A stretch of DNA of 53,376 nucleotides from an uncultured Alphaproteobacteria bacterium (lineage in GTDB: Bacteria > Pseudomonadota > Alphaproteobacteria > Rhizobiales > Ancalomicrobiaceae), in NCBI GenBank assembly GCA_937864925.1, contig CALMFH010000240.1:1-53376 (forward strand), in the 5' to 3' direction. The notes beneath the pieces were generated by a model. That model searched no databases. It was given only the letters and a program-made list of their open reading frames with translations, and had not been told where the DNA came from. This document shows, piece after piece, positions 39,265 to 48,700 of the stretch. The translations under genes were made by a program, and so were the position numbers. Within the stretch, counting starts at the first letter, position 1. The number at the start of each line of letters is the position of its first letter.

Positions 39265-40396
39265 ATGAAAGCAGAGATCCAGTCCGTCGTGGACGAGATC
39301 CAGCAGGCTCTCAGCCTGCTGAGGAGGCATCTTTGACTGGGATGTCGCGCTGAAACGACTGGACGAGCTCAACGCGCTCTCCGAATCCCCCGACCTGTGG
39401 AACGATCCGACCCGGGCTCAGAAGCTGATGCGCGAACGCGACCAGCTGTCGAAATCGGTCGAGATCGTCCAATCCATCACCCGCGACCTCGACGACAACG
39501 TCGGGCTGCTCGAGCTGGGTGAGATGGAGGGCGACGCCGAGGTGGTGGCCGAGGCGGAAACGGCGCTGAAGCAGCTCGGCGTCGACGTCGCCAAGCGTCA
39601 GGTCGACGCGCTGCTCTCCGGTGAGGCCGACGGCAACGACACCTATCTCGAAATCCACGCCGGTGCCGGCGGTACCGAATCGCAGGACTGGGCCGAGATG
39701 CTGGCGCGCATGTACGTGCGCTGGGCGGAGCGGCGCGGCTACAAGGTCGAGGCGCTGGAAGCTTCCGAGGGCGAAGAGGCGGGGCTCAAGTCCGCCACCT
39801 ATGTCATCAAGGGCCTCAACGCCTACGGTTGGCTCAAGACGGAGTCGGGCGTGCATCGTCTGGTGCGCATCTCGCCCTTCGATTCGGCGGCGCGGCGTCA
39901 CACCTCCTTCGCCTCGTGCTGGGTCTATCCGGTGGTCGACGACAGTATCGACATCGTCATCCCGGAGACCGAGGTGCGGGTCGACACCTACCGTTCGTCC
40001 GGCGCCGGTGGCCAGCACGTCAACACCACCGACTCGGCGGTGCGTCTGACCCACATCCCGACCGGCATCGCGGTCGCCTGTCAGGCGGAGCGCTCGCAGC
40101 ACAAGAACCGGGCCAAGGCCTGGGAGATGCTGAAGTCGCGGCTCTACGAGGCCGAGCTCGAGAAGCGCGAGGCCAAGGCCAATGCCGAGGCCGCCGCCAA
40201 GACCGACATCGGTTGGGGCCATCAGATCCGCTCCTACGTCCTGCAGCCCTATCAGATGGTCAAGGACCTGCGCACGGGCGTGCAGACCACCGATCCGCAG
40301 CGCGTCCTCGACGGCGATCTCGACCCCTTCATGGAGGCCTCGCTCGCCGCCCGGGTGAAGGGCGGCGCGGTCGATGCGGTCGAGGACATCGACTGA
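39265..40396 (+). CDS. prfB: Peptide chain release factor 2, with programmed +1 frameshift
   Basis: Terminates translation at UGA and UAA. The coding sequence is 39265-39333 joined to 39335-40396, giving 376 residues. The first 23 codons ([20 protein letters not shown]...) end at an in-frame TGA; translation continues in the +1 frame with [12 protein letters not shown]. The RF2 domains are clear: the stop-codon-recognition tripeptide SPF in [16 protein letters not shown] and the catalytic GGQ in [17 protein letters not shown]. The frame given by a simple start at 39428 lacks the N-terminal helix. Self-regulation: low RF2 slows UGA reading and raises frameshifting. Confidence 0.96.
39322..39337 (+). 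promoter_or_regulatory. RF2 programmed frameshift site
   Basis: AGGAGG (39322-39327), three bases, CTT (39331-39333), TGA (39334-39336), C. This is the classic arrangement: an internal Shine-Dalgarno sequence three bases before the CUU slippery codon and the poor-context UGA-C stop. Reading resumes at GAC (39335-39337). Confidence 0.95.
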
Positions 40397-40593
40397 GACG
40401 GCGGCGATCGGTCTGGTACCGGACGGATCACCGTCGCCGTCGCGCCGGATCGGGCCGCGATCGCACGAGCGGGTGAGAATTCGACAAACTTTTCCCGTTA
40501 GAAGGGAAGAGACACGGTCGACCCGGCGGGGGCGGCCGATCGGTGGGCCGTCGCCCGCCGCAACGGGGACGCGCGGCGCGTCCAGGGGCTCCC

Positions 40594-41406
40594 ATGGATC
40601 TCACCCATCTGATCAAGGCCTTCGTCCTCGGCATCGTCGAGGGGTTGACCGAATTCCTGCCGGTCTCCTCCACCGGCCACCTCATCCTCGCCGGTGACTG
40701 GCTGTCGTTCGACAGCGGTTCCGGCAAGGTCTTCGAGGTGGTGATCCAGCTCGGCGCCATCCTGGCGGTTTGCTGGCTCTATCGCCAGAAGATCCTCGAG
40801 GTCGTCACCGGCATCTTCCGGCGCGATCCGGCATCGCTGCGCTTCGCCGCCGTGGTGCTCGTCGCCTTCCTGCCCTCGGTGGTGTTCGGCCTCCTGTTCA
40901 TCAAGACGATCAAGCAGGTGCTGTTCAATCCGACGGTGGTGTCGATCGCTCTGGTCGTCGGCGGCGTGATCATCCTGATGGTCGATCGCCGCGAGCGCCC
41001 CGTCGTTTCGGCGCGGATGGAGGACATCGGCTGGCTGCAGGCCGTCGGCATCGGCCTCGCTCAGGTGGTGTCGATGATTCCGGGCGTGTCACGCTCCGGT
41101 GCCACCATCATCGGCGGTATGGTCTTCGGCCTGAGTCGGACCGCGGCGACCGAATTCTCGTTCTTCCTCGCCATGCCGACGATGCTCGGCGCCACCGTGC
41201 TCGACCTCGCCAAGAACGGTGCGGCACTCTCCTTCGGCGACGTGATCGCCATCGCCGTCGGCTTCGTCACCGCCTTCGTCTCGGCGATCGTCGTGGTCAA
41301 GTTCCTGATCCGCTACGTCGCCCATCACACACTCGGCGTCTTCGCCTGGTACCGCATCGCCCTCGGCATGGTGCTGCTGTCGTGGGTGTGGATCGCCAAG
41401 GGCTGA
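40594..41406 (+). CDS. uppP: Undecaprenyl-diphosphatase
   Basis: Inner-membrane enzyme that recycles undecaprenyl pyrophosphate to the monophosphate carrier used for peptidoglycan and polysaccharide export; also known as BacA. 270 residues, about eight membrane segments. Both conserved motifs are present: EGLTEFLPVSSTGHLILAG near residue 16 and MIPGVSRSGATIIGGMVFG near residue 165. Start at 40594 preceded by ccagggg. Monocistronic, about 200 bases after prfB. Confidence 0.96.
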   Translation: MDLTHLIKAFVLGIVEGLTEFLPVSSTGHLILAGDWLSFDSGSGKVFEVVIQLGAILAVCWLYRQKILEVVTGIFRRDPASLRFAAVVLVAFLPSVVFGLLFIKTIKQVLFNPTVVSIALVVGGVIILMVDRRERPVVSARMEDIGWLQAVGIGLAQVVSMIPGVSRSGATIIGGMVFGLSRTAATEFSFFLAMPTMLGATVLDLAKNGAALSFGDVIAIAVGFVTAFVSAIVVVKFLIRYVAHHTLGVFAWYRIALGMVLLSWVWIAKG

Positions 41407-41418
41407 AGGCGGTCGGGA

Positions 41419-41432
41419 CTCGGGGAACCGAG
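41419..41432. terminator. Short hairpin CTCGG-GGAA-CCGAG
   Basis: Five-base stem with a GGAA tetraloop between the convergent uppP and M23 peptidase genes. Small, but its position and loop type make a weak bidirectional terminator plausible. Confidence 0.35.
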
Positions 41433-41442
41433 AGGTCGAGGC

Positions 41443-42753
41443 TCAGAACCCGAGCTCGCGCCCGGCCTCGAGCCAGGGCGCGGGGTCGACCGGGTCGCCG
41501 GAGACGCGGGTCTCGTAGTGCAGGTGCGGCCCGGTGGAGCGGCCGGTCGATCCGGCGAGGCCGAGAGTGGCGCCGGTCTTCACCTGCTGGCCTTTCACCA
41601 CCGACACGCGCGACATGTGGCCGTAGCGGGTGACGACGCCGTTACCGTGGTCGACGTCGACCGACAGGCCGTAGCCGCCCTGCCAACCGGCGGTGATCAC
41701 CGTGCCGGGGCCGGTGACGCGCACCGGATCGCCGGTCTCGGCGCGGAAGTCGACGCCGGTGTGCAGCGCCGGAGCGCCGAGAAACGGATCGATGCGGGTG
41801 CCGTAGCCGGAGGTGGTGGTGTCGCCGGCGATCGGCCGGCCCAGCGGCAGACGGGCGGCGGCACGCCGGATGCGATCGAGGCGGGTGAGGGCGGCATCGG
41901 CCCTCTCGACCGCGCCGATGGCGTCACCGGGCACGAACGGACCGCCGACGCCGCCGACCTCGGTCGGCTTCGATCGCGGTATCGGCGTCTCGGCGACGCG
42001 GAAACCGATGCGGCGCAGCACGCGGTCGGCCTTGCCGGCGTCGGCTTCGGCGAGTGTGACGAGGTCGCCGAGGGTCTTGCTCTGCCGGCTCTCGAAGGCG
42101 TCGAGGGTCTTCTCCACCGCGGCGATACGCTGACCGACGGACGCCGAACGGCGCTCGGTTCCGGCGACGGCGGGGGAAACGAAGGACGGCAGCCACGACG
42201 AGCGTAGCGGCGTGGCGAATTTCTCGAGGTCGAGCGGCGCGGGCGGCGGCGCGGCGGCGTCGCCCTGCGGCGCCACCGGTTGCAGCGGTTCGCCGATCGG
42301 GGCGAGTGTTCCGGTCGCCGGCTTGCTCGGCACGAGACGGATGCCGGCGTCGGCGGCCCGGTCGACAAGGGAACCGATTCGTGCCTGGGCCTCGCCGAGG
42401 GAGGCTTGGCGCTTCAACAGTGTCTCGATCTTGGCTTCGAACGCCTCCTGGTCCATCAACTGACGACCGTTGATCCGGTCGATCTCGGCGCGCAGGCCCG
42501 CCACCCGGTCCTCGTAGGCGCGCGCCTGGCGCACCTGACGGGAGATGGCACCGTTGAGGATGTCGTCTCGGAAGAACAGGTAGCCGGTGGCGGCGACATA
42601 GGCGAGCGAGAAGACCCCGACCACCGCCGCGCCGGCGCTCAACCACCCGAGATCGATCTGGAAGGCGCGGACCCGATCACCGTGGACGATGGTGACCCGA
42701 TGACGTTCGCGACGGCGGCCGAAGGGGCGGGGAGTGTCGTCGGAGGAGGTCAT
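41443..42753 (-). CDS. M23-family peptidase with membrane anchor and coiled coil
   Basis: A 436-residue probable peptidoglycan endopeptidase or amidase activator. N-terminal basic cytoplasmic segment, one membrane helix (about residues 37-61), a coiled-coil region (about 68-140, RAYEDRVAGLRAEIDRING and AKIETLLKRQASLGEAQ), a Pro/Ala-rich linker, and a C-terminal LytM domain. The zinc ligands are present: HTGVDFRAETG and GPHLHYETR, with the GHMSRVSVVKGQQVKTG segment between. The full H-D-H ligand set suggests an active enzyme rather than a degenerate activator. Common in alphaproteobacteria near cell-envelope genes. Confidence 0.91.
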   Translation of the reverse strand: MTSSDDTPRPFGRRRERHRVTIVHGDRVRAFQIDLGWLSAGAAVVGVFSLAYVAATGYLFFRDDILNGAISRQVRQARAYEDRVAGLRAEIDRINGRQLMDQEAFEAKIETLLKRQASLGEAQARIGSLVDRAADAGIRLVPSKPATGTLAPIGEPLQPVAPQGDAAAPPPAPLDLEKFATPLRSSWLPSFVSPAVAGTERRSASVGQRIAAVEKTLDAFESRQSKTLGDLVTLAEADAGKADRVLRRIGFRVAETPIPRSKPTEVGGVGGPFVPGDAIGAVERADAALTRLDRIRRAAARLPLGRPIAGDTTTSGYGTRIDPFLGAPALHTGVDFRAETGDPVRVTGPGTVITAGWQGGYGLSVDVDHGNGVVTRYGHMSRVSVVKGQQVKTGATLGLAGSTGRSTGPHLHYETRVSGDPVDPAPWLEAGRELGF

Positions 42754-42843
42754 CGCGCGGCGGCTCGTCCATGGGTTCGAGACACCCTCGATTACAGTCG
42801 GTTAAGGTTAACATTCCTTTGCCTCGATCGTCGCTGGAGTGGT

Positions 42844-44004
42844 TCACGACGGGACGATGACGTGGGGCAGGAAGCGCGATCGGTCGGTGGTGATGAGGGT
42901 GTGATCCTCACGCACGCCGAGGCCGCAGGCGGCGTCGCCGACCAGCCAACTGCCGAGAACCGGATGGAACCCGTCGAAGGCGGGCAGCGGCCGGGCCGCC
43001 TGGATGACGAAGCCCTCGACACCGTAGAGTCCGCCGGTCCGTTGCACCGGAGCCCCATCCCGGACCAGCTCGACGTTGCCGCCCTCACGCGAATAGAGCG
43101 GTTTGCGGACGTGGTCGCTCGCCAGCCGCTCCGCCCGCGGGTCGTCGGCGAAGAAGGCCGGCAGCAGGTTGGGGTGGCCGGGCGCCATCTCCCACAGGAG
43201 CGGCAGGATGCCCTTGTTGGAGAGGATCGCCTTCCACGGCGGCTCGACGAACCGCGTCGTCGCCATCGCGGCGGAGCGGCCGAACTCTTCGGCGAAGAGC
43301 CATTCCCAGGGGTAGAGCTTGAACAGGCGGTCGATCGGCTGCTCGTCCAGATCGACGAAACGATCCTCCCTGAGGCCGATTTCGGTGATGTCGAGGATCG
43401 TCGCCCGCCGTCCCGCGGCGATGGCGCAGTCGGCGAGATAGGCGATCGTACCGGTGTCCTCGGGGCTCTCGGTCTGGCCGGTGAGATGCAGGTGTTCCTC
43501 CGGGACGACGATCGCCATCCGCTCGATCAACTGCTCGTGCAGCGAGTTGAACTGGTCGGTGGCGGGGGGAAGCGCGCCGCGTTCGATCTGGTCGGTGAGC
43601 CACGACCACTGCACGACGGCCGCCTCGTAGAGGGCGGTCGGGGTGTCGGCGTTGTACTCGAGCAGCTTCGCCGGGCCGTGGCCGTCATAGGCGAAGTCGA
43701 AACGGCCGTAGAGGGTCGGATCGTCACGGCGGCGACTCTCGGCGAGGAGGTCCCAGGCGTGTTCGGGGATGCAGAGCCGTCGCAGCAGCGTCTCGTCGGC
43801 GATCACCCGATCGACCAGACTCTCGCAGAGCTTCGCCAGCGCCGCGGTCGGCGCCTCGATGTCGGTCTCGATCTGGTCGAGGGTGAAGGCGTAGTGCGCC
43901 TCTTCGACCCAGTAGGGTTCACCGCCGATCACGTCGTAAGTGAAATCGATCGCCCGTAGGCGCTGCTTCATGTCCGGCCGGGCCGCCAGAGCGACGCGTC
44001 GCAT
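42844..44004 (-). CDS. Glutathionylspermidine-synthase-like ATP-grasp protein (YgiC/YjfC-like)
   Basis: A 386-residue protein of the GSP-synthase C-terminal family. Seen: FDFAYDGHGPAKLLEYNADTPTALYEAA near residue 100, WLFAEEFG, EPPWKAILSNKGILPLLWEM, PLYSREGGNVEL and a final region GVREDHTLITTDRSRFLPHVI. It should ligate a peptide-like substrate to an amine with ATP; the real substrates of stand-alone YgiC/YjfC proteins are unknown. ATG at 44004 with gggagg; it overlaps the stop of the upstream gene by one base (TGATG), indicating coupling with the DUF1190-like gene. Confidence 0.88.
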   Translation of the reverse strand: MRRVALAARPDMKQRLRAIDFTYDVIGGEPYWVEEAHYAFTLDQIETDIEAPTAALAKLCESLVDRVIADETLLRRLCIPEHAWDLLAESRRRDDPTLYGRFDFAYDGHGPAKLLEYNADTPTALYEAAVVQWSWLTDQIERGALPPATDQFNSLHEQLIERMAIVVPEEHLHLTGQTESPEDTGTIAYLADCAIAAGRRATILDITEIGLREDRFVDLDEQPIDRLFKLYPWEWLFAEEFGRSAAMATTRFVEPPWKAILSNKGILPLLWEMAPGHPNLLPAFFADDPRAERLASDHVRKPLYSREGGNVELVRDGAPVQRTGGLYGVEGFVIQAARPLPAFDGFHPVLGSWLVGDAACGLGVREDHTLITTDRSRFLPHVIVPS

Positions 44005-44534
44005 CACGAGCCTCCCGAGGAATGGCCCGAGGAATGGAAGGATCCGATCGAGCCGAAGCCGCCGCGCGTGGTCGACGAGGAGGAGGCGCGGCCGACCGCG
44101 GCCGACGGTGTGGTGGTCGACGAATGCGAGACGGTCGTCGAATACGAGGACGACGACGACCAGCCGTGCCAGGCGAAGGACCGGCGCGAAGACCCGCTCG
44201 ATCGGCTCTCCCGCTTGCTGCCCGGCGGACAGGGCCGCGCCGTGTCACCTATGCCGCCGTCGGACTTCACCGCGTGCGGCTCGAGTGCCACGCCGGGGAC
44301 CGCCACTGCGGATCCGGGGATCGCCGGCGCCGCGGTCGTGTCGGGGACGCAGTCGTCGCCGCGGCTCCCCTCGAGATGATAGGCCGCCGCCGCGGCGAGA
44401 GCTCCGGCGGCGATCAGGGAGTAACCGAGCGTCCGTTTGCGTCCGCTCGGCGGCGGTTCCGCCGGTCGGTCCTTCGTCCGTTCGGTGACGATGGGCGGCC
44501 CCCGTCGTCCGAACTGTCCCTTCGCGCGGGCCAT
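44004..44534 (-). CDS. DUF1190 (YgiB/YjfM)-like protein with Ser-rich tail
   Basis: 176 residues. A membrane helix at about residues 36-52 (GYSLIAAGALAAAAAYHLEG) after a basic N-terminus; a short soluble part with Cys residues; and a low-complexity C-terminal third rich in Ser/Thr ending STTRGGFGSIGSFHSSGHSS. The terminal TTRGGFG motif is shared with E. coli YgiB. Gene order (DUF350, this, GSP-synthase-like) is that of yjfL-yjfM-yjfC, which strengthens the assignment. Role unknown. Confidence 0.75.
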   Translation of the reverse strand: MARAKGQFGRRGPPIVTERTKDRPAEPPPSGRKRTLGYSLIAAGALAAAAAYHLEGSRGDDCVPDTTAAPAIPGSAVAVPGVALEPHAVKSDGGIGDTARPCPPGSKRESRSSGSSRRSFAWHGWSSSSSYSTTVSHSSTTTPSAAVGRASSSSTTRGGFGSIGSFHSSGHSSGGS

Positions 44535-44542
44535 GGCTCACC

Positions 44543-44947
44543 TCACGCGGTCATCGCCGCCGCCGACAGGAGGCCGGCGGAGAGCGATACGGCACCGAGC
44601 CAGATCGCCGCCGACAGGGTGTTCTGTTCGATCGCCTCGGAGAGGCCGGGGTGAGCGAGGCGCGCGACGTGATAGGCGGCGATCTGCACCACCAGCGCCA
44701 CGATGCCCCAGGCGGCGAACTCCATCATCGACGCGGCCTGCGCCACCGCTTTCGCCATCGGCACGACGAAGCCGACGAGGCTCGCCGCCAACGCCACCGC
44801 GGCGGAGGCGTTGTGGTCGCGCACGATGAGGTCGAATTCGCGGTGGGGCGTCATGCGGATGTAGATCAGGAGATAGACCACCGCGAGGGCGACACCGCCG
44901 CCGAAGTAGCCGATGAATGCGATCAGACCGTCGATGAAATGGGTCAT
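44543..44947 (-). CDS. DUF350 family inner-membrane protein (YjfL-like)
   Basis: 134 residues with four membrane helices (about 8-30, 48-68, 76-97, 112-132). Segments LIAFIGYFGGGVALAVVYLL, NASAAVALAASLVGFVVPMA and EQNTLSAAIWLGAVSLSAGL are typical of DUF350. First gene of a three-gene unit with the DUF1190-like gene 8 bases downstream. Start ATG at 44947, gaggagg upstream. Confidence 0.87.
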   Translation of the reverse strand: MTHFIDGLIAFIGYFGGGVALAVVYLLIYIRMTPHREFDLIVRDHNASAAVALAASLVGFVVPMAKAVAQAASMMEFAAWGIVALVVQIAAYHVARLAHPGLSEAIEQNTLSAAIWLGAVSLSAGLLSAAAMTA

Positions 44948-44978
44948 CGTCGTCCTCCTCGTTCGATCGCCGCCGACG

Positions 44979-45437
44979 TCAGCCGAGGGCCTTCAACACC
45001 GCCGCGGCATGTCCGGTCACCTTCACCTTCGGCCAGATCGCCGCCACCTCGCCGGCGGCATCGACGAGCACCGTGGTGCGCTCGACGCCCATGTAGCGTC
45101 GGCCGTACAACGATTTCTCCACCCATACGCCCCAGGCGGCGAGCACCGACCTGTCCTCGTCGGAGGCGAGGGAGACGGCGAGGCCGTACTTGGCGCGGAA
45201 CTTCTCGTGTGTCTTCGGCCCGTCCGGCGAAATGCCGATCACCGTCACGCCGCGCTGCTCGAATTCCGGGACCAGGGCGGTGAAATCCTGCGCCTCCCTG
45301 GTGCAGCCGGAGGTGTCGTCCTTGGGATAGAAGTAGACGACCACCGGACGCCCGCGCAGCGCCGAGAGCCGAACCCGTCCGCCGCCGTCGGTCGGCAGAT
45401 CGAAGTCGGGAGCAGTGTCGCCGATCTTCAGGGCCAT
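44979..45437 (-). CDS. bcp: Thiol peroxidase / peroxiredoxin, Bcp (PrxQ) family
   Basis: A 152-residue cytoplasmic peroxiredoxin that reduces hydroperoxides. PVVVYFYPKDDTSGCTREAQ contains the peroxidatic Cys (GCT); the residue five positions later, where two-Cys members have the resolving Cys, is Gln, so this is a one-Cys type. VTVIGISPDGPKTHEKFRAKYG and WGVWVEKSLYGRRYMGVERT are also typical. Start at 45437 with aaggaaggc upstream; the open frame to 45677 covers the intergenic region and is not family-like. Confidence 0.92.
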   Translation of the reverse strand: MALKIGDTAPDFDLPTDGGGRVRLSALRGRPVVVYFYPKDDTSGCTREAQDFTALVPEFEQRGVTVIGISPDGPKTHEKFRAKYGLAVSLASDEDRSVLAAWGVWVEKSLYGRRYMGVERTTVLVDAAGEVAAIWPKVKVTGHAAAVLKALG

Positions 45438-45703
45438 GTCGCCTTCCTTTCGTCGCGAAGAGATGATGGAGAGGCGCGGACCGCCGCGCCGTGGCTTCGG
45501 CGACGAGCGTAGTCCGCTCCCGGCGAGCCGGGCAAGCGGTTCGACCGGGGGCAGGGAAACGTGTAGTGGTCGCGACGAGGTGGACGTCCGGCCACCGGCG
45601 ATTCGGCCGGATCCCCTCCGACAAGCGAGAATCCGACCGCCAGGACCGGCGCAAATTGGACGAAACGGAACGAACACGCTCGGCCGACGAAACGACGGAC
45701 ACG

Positions 45704-48700
45704 ATGTCCGGCGAGCGTCGGCGGCGCGCTCTGGGGCGGATCGGCGTCGTCCTTCTGTGGATCGCCGGCCTTGTGTTGAGCCTCACGGCGCTCGCCGTTC
45801 TGGCGCTCGCCGCGCTCGTCGCCCACGGTCCGGTCGAAATCGCCACCGCGGCGCGCACCGCGGAGGCCCTGCTCGGCGAAGCGGCCGGCCCCGGCGGCCG
45901 GGCTCGCGTCGGCAACGCCCACCTCGACTGGTCGTGGGACAAGGGGCTGACCGTCGATCTCGCGGAGATCGTCGTCGACCGCGCCGGCGTACTCGCGATG
46001 ACCGTCCCGCGGGCCGAGGTCCGGCTGCGTGGGTCTCCGATCTTCCTCGGCGAGGTCCGTGCCCATTCCCTGGTGCTGTTCGAGCCGCGCCTGTCGGTGG
46101 AAACGGCCGGGCTGGCGGCGGCCGGGGAAGCGGTCGGCGCGTCGCCGCCCGCCGGCCCGAACACGGCCATCCCCTCGGACAGCTCCATGGTCGCCATGCC
46201 GGCGATGCCGGGGGCGGCCCGCGCGGTCGCCCAGGCGTCGCCGCCGGCCCGGACGATCGCCGAGGCGCGCGAGATCGGTCGGGCGGTCGATCGGGCCGTC
46301 GCCCGCGCCCGCGGCGAGGGTATCGAGAGGATCGGTGTGCGCAACGCCACGATCGAACTGCGTCGCCTCGATCGTGACGGAGCCGCCCGCGTCGTGACCC
46401 TCCCCGAAGCCGAGGTCGAGGCGGTCGTCGACGGACCGGCGGGAGATCTCGACGTCGGCTTCTCGGCGCGCGGCGACGTCGGGCGTTGGTCGATGCGTCT
46501 GACGTCGACCCGCGAAACCGACGGGCGGCGGCGTCTCGCCTTCGTCGCCGACGACGTCACCCACCGCGATCTCTTCGGCCCGGCCGGACCGGCTTTCGAT
46601 CTCGGTATGCCGCTCTATCCGCGCCTGACCGTGCATTACGGGCCGGAGGACCGCTACGACGGCGCCGAGATCGACGTGCGCCTCGGCGCCGGTGAGTTCC
46701 GCTTCGGGCCTATGCCCGAGGATTCGATGCTGGTCGACGAGGGCCAGGTGCAGATCGAGTGGAAGGCGGGATCGGACGCCTTCGAGGTGCGCAATCTCTT
46801 CCTGGCGGTCGGTGAGACCGGTATGGCGCTGCACGGCCGCATCTCCCCGCCACCGAATCGCGACGGCATCTGGGACGTCGTGCTCGAAGCCGACGGTGGC
46901 AACTTCCGGCCGCGTGACGTTCCCGGCAAGGCGCTGGTGGTCGACGGGGGGCGTCTCACCGCACGGGTCGATCCGGTGGCGAAGGTGATCGACGTCACTG
47001 CCGGTGAGGCGACCTTCGGATCGGGATGGGTGAAGGCCAAGGGGCGGATCGATCTCTCCGGCGCCGAGCCGCGGCTCAGGCTCGATCTTTCGTTCTCCGC
47101 CCTCGACGTCGAGCAGGTGAAGCGGATCTGGCCGCACTGGGTCGCCCCCGACACGCGCGACTGGTTCATCGCCAACGTCACCGCGGGGCGGATGCTCGAC
47201 ACGGTGATCAACCTCGACCTGCCGCACTTCGACAAGCCGGAGACCTGGCCGGGGAACGCCTTCCGCATGGCCAGCCGGTTCGACGACGCCCGGTTCCGCG
47301 TCTTCGGCAACCTGCCGTCGGTCGTCGGCGCCCAAGGGCGGATGACCATCGACGAGCGGCGCATGGAACTCGTCGCCGACCGGGCACAGGTGGCGACGAA
47401 ATGGGCGAAACGCCCGGCCCTCGACGGGTTCCGGTTCACGGTCGCCGACGTCTTCACCAAGCCGCCGAAGGCGACGATCCGCCTGCGGAGCGTCGGCGAT
47501 GTACCCGCCCTGGCCGAGGTGATCGATGCCGAACCGCTCGCCCTGCTGGAGGAAGCGGGAATTCGCAGCGAGGGTCTTTCCGGGACCGGCACCGTCACCG
47601 CCCAGATCGACATCCTGTTCGAGAAGCGGGTCCGTGCTTCTTCCATCGATTACAAGGTCGAGGCTGCGCTCGAGCGCTTCTCCAGCCCGCATCCGATCCA
47701 GGGCCGCAAGTTCCAGGACGGTCGCTTCAAGATCGTCGCCGACCCGCGTGGGCTCAAGGTCACCGGCCGATCCCTGATCGACGGCGTGGTCGCCGAGGTC
47801 GACATGTACGACCCGCGAGGAGCCTCGCGGACGCAGGAGAAGCGTGACTTCAAGATGGTGCTCGACGAGGCGGCGCGCCAACGCATCGGCCTCGATCTCG
47901 GTGACATGGTTCGCGGGGCCATCGGTGTCGCGGTCACCCAACCGGCGCAGGCGGAGGCACGACGCAAGGTCGAGGTCGACCTGACCCCGGCGCGGCTGCA
48001 TCTGGCGCCCTTCGGATGGAGCAAGGGGTCGGGAGTTCCGGCCAAAGCGACGCTCGATCTCGTCGAAGACGACAAGGGCGTCCGGCTGGAGAACCTGGCG
48101 ATCGAAGCCGAAGGGCTCGCCATCGCCGGAACCGTGGCGCTAGACAAGGAACACCGCGTCGTCTCCGCCGACTTCAGCCGCTTCGCCCTTCGAAAAGGCG
48201 ATGCGGCCAAGCTGAAGCTCGCGCGCGGCACCGATCAGGCACTGGTCGTCACGTTCGAAGCGCAGAATTTCGATCTGCGCAGCGTCATGCAGGCCGGTCG
48301 TCGGGCGAGTGCGGAGGAGGGCGATCGGCCGGAGCCGGCGAAACCGACGGATCTGGTTCTCCGGTTGCGCGCGGCCCGCCTCGTCGGTTTCAACGACGTG
48401 ACGCTCACCGATGCGACGCTCGACGGGCGGTATCGCGGCGGGGCCTTCTCCACGCTCCAGCTCAGTGCCCGCTCGTCGGGTGGCCGATCACTCTCCGCGT
48501 CGATCCGTCCGGAGGGCGACCGCCGCCTCTTCACCGTCGATGCCGACGATGCCGGTGCGTTGCTGAGTTTCTTCGACTTCTTCGACCGTATCCGCGGTGG
48601 GCGGCTCTCCCTCGACGCGCGTCTGGCGGCGCCCGGGGTCGCCCAGGGTCGGCTCCGGCTCTACGACTTCCATCTGCTCGAACAGCCGAAGGCCGGGCGC

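Noticed and set aside
40397-40441. GACGGCG/CGCCGTC inverted repeat just after prfB as a terminator
   Set aside because: The stem is seven bases with a long loop and no T-tract; such matches arise often by chance at this GC content, so it was not listed.
42774-42788. GGGTTCGAGACACCC resembling a tRNA T-arm
   Set aside because: No acceptor stem, anticodon arm or CCA end could be folded around it; it lies between two genes in the upstream region of the M23 gene.
42799-42812. GGTTAAGGTTAAC as a CtrA-type site before the M23 peptidase gene
   Set aside because: CtrA sites have TTAA-N7-TTAA; here the spacing is only two bases, so it is at best a half-site.
45428-48001. 857-residue minus-strand frame opposite the AsmA-like gene
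   Set aside because: Antisense shadow of a gene with clear membrane helix and AsmA-type C-terminus; no motif of its own.
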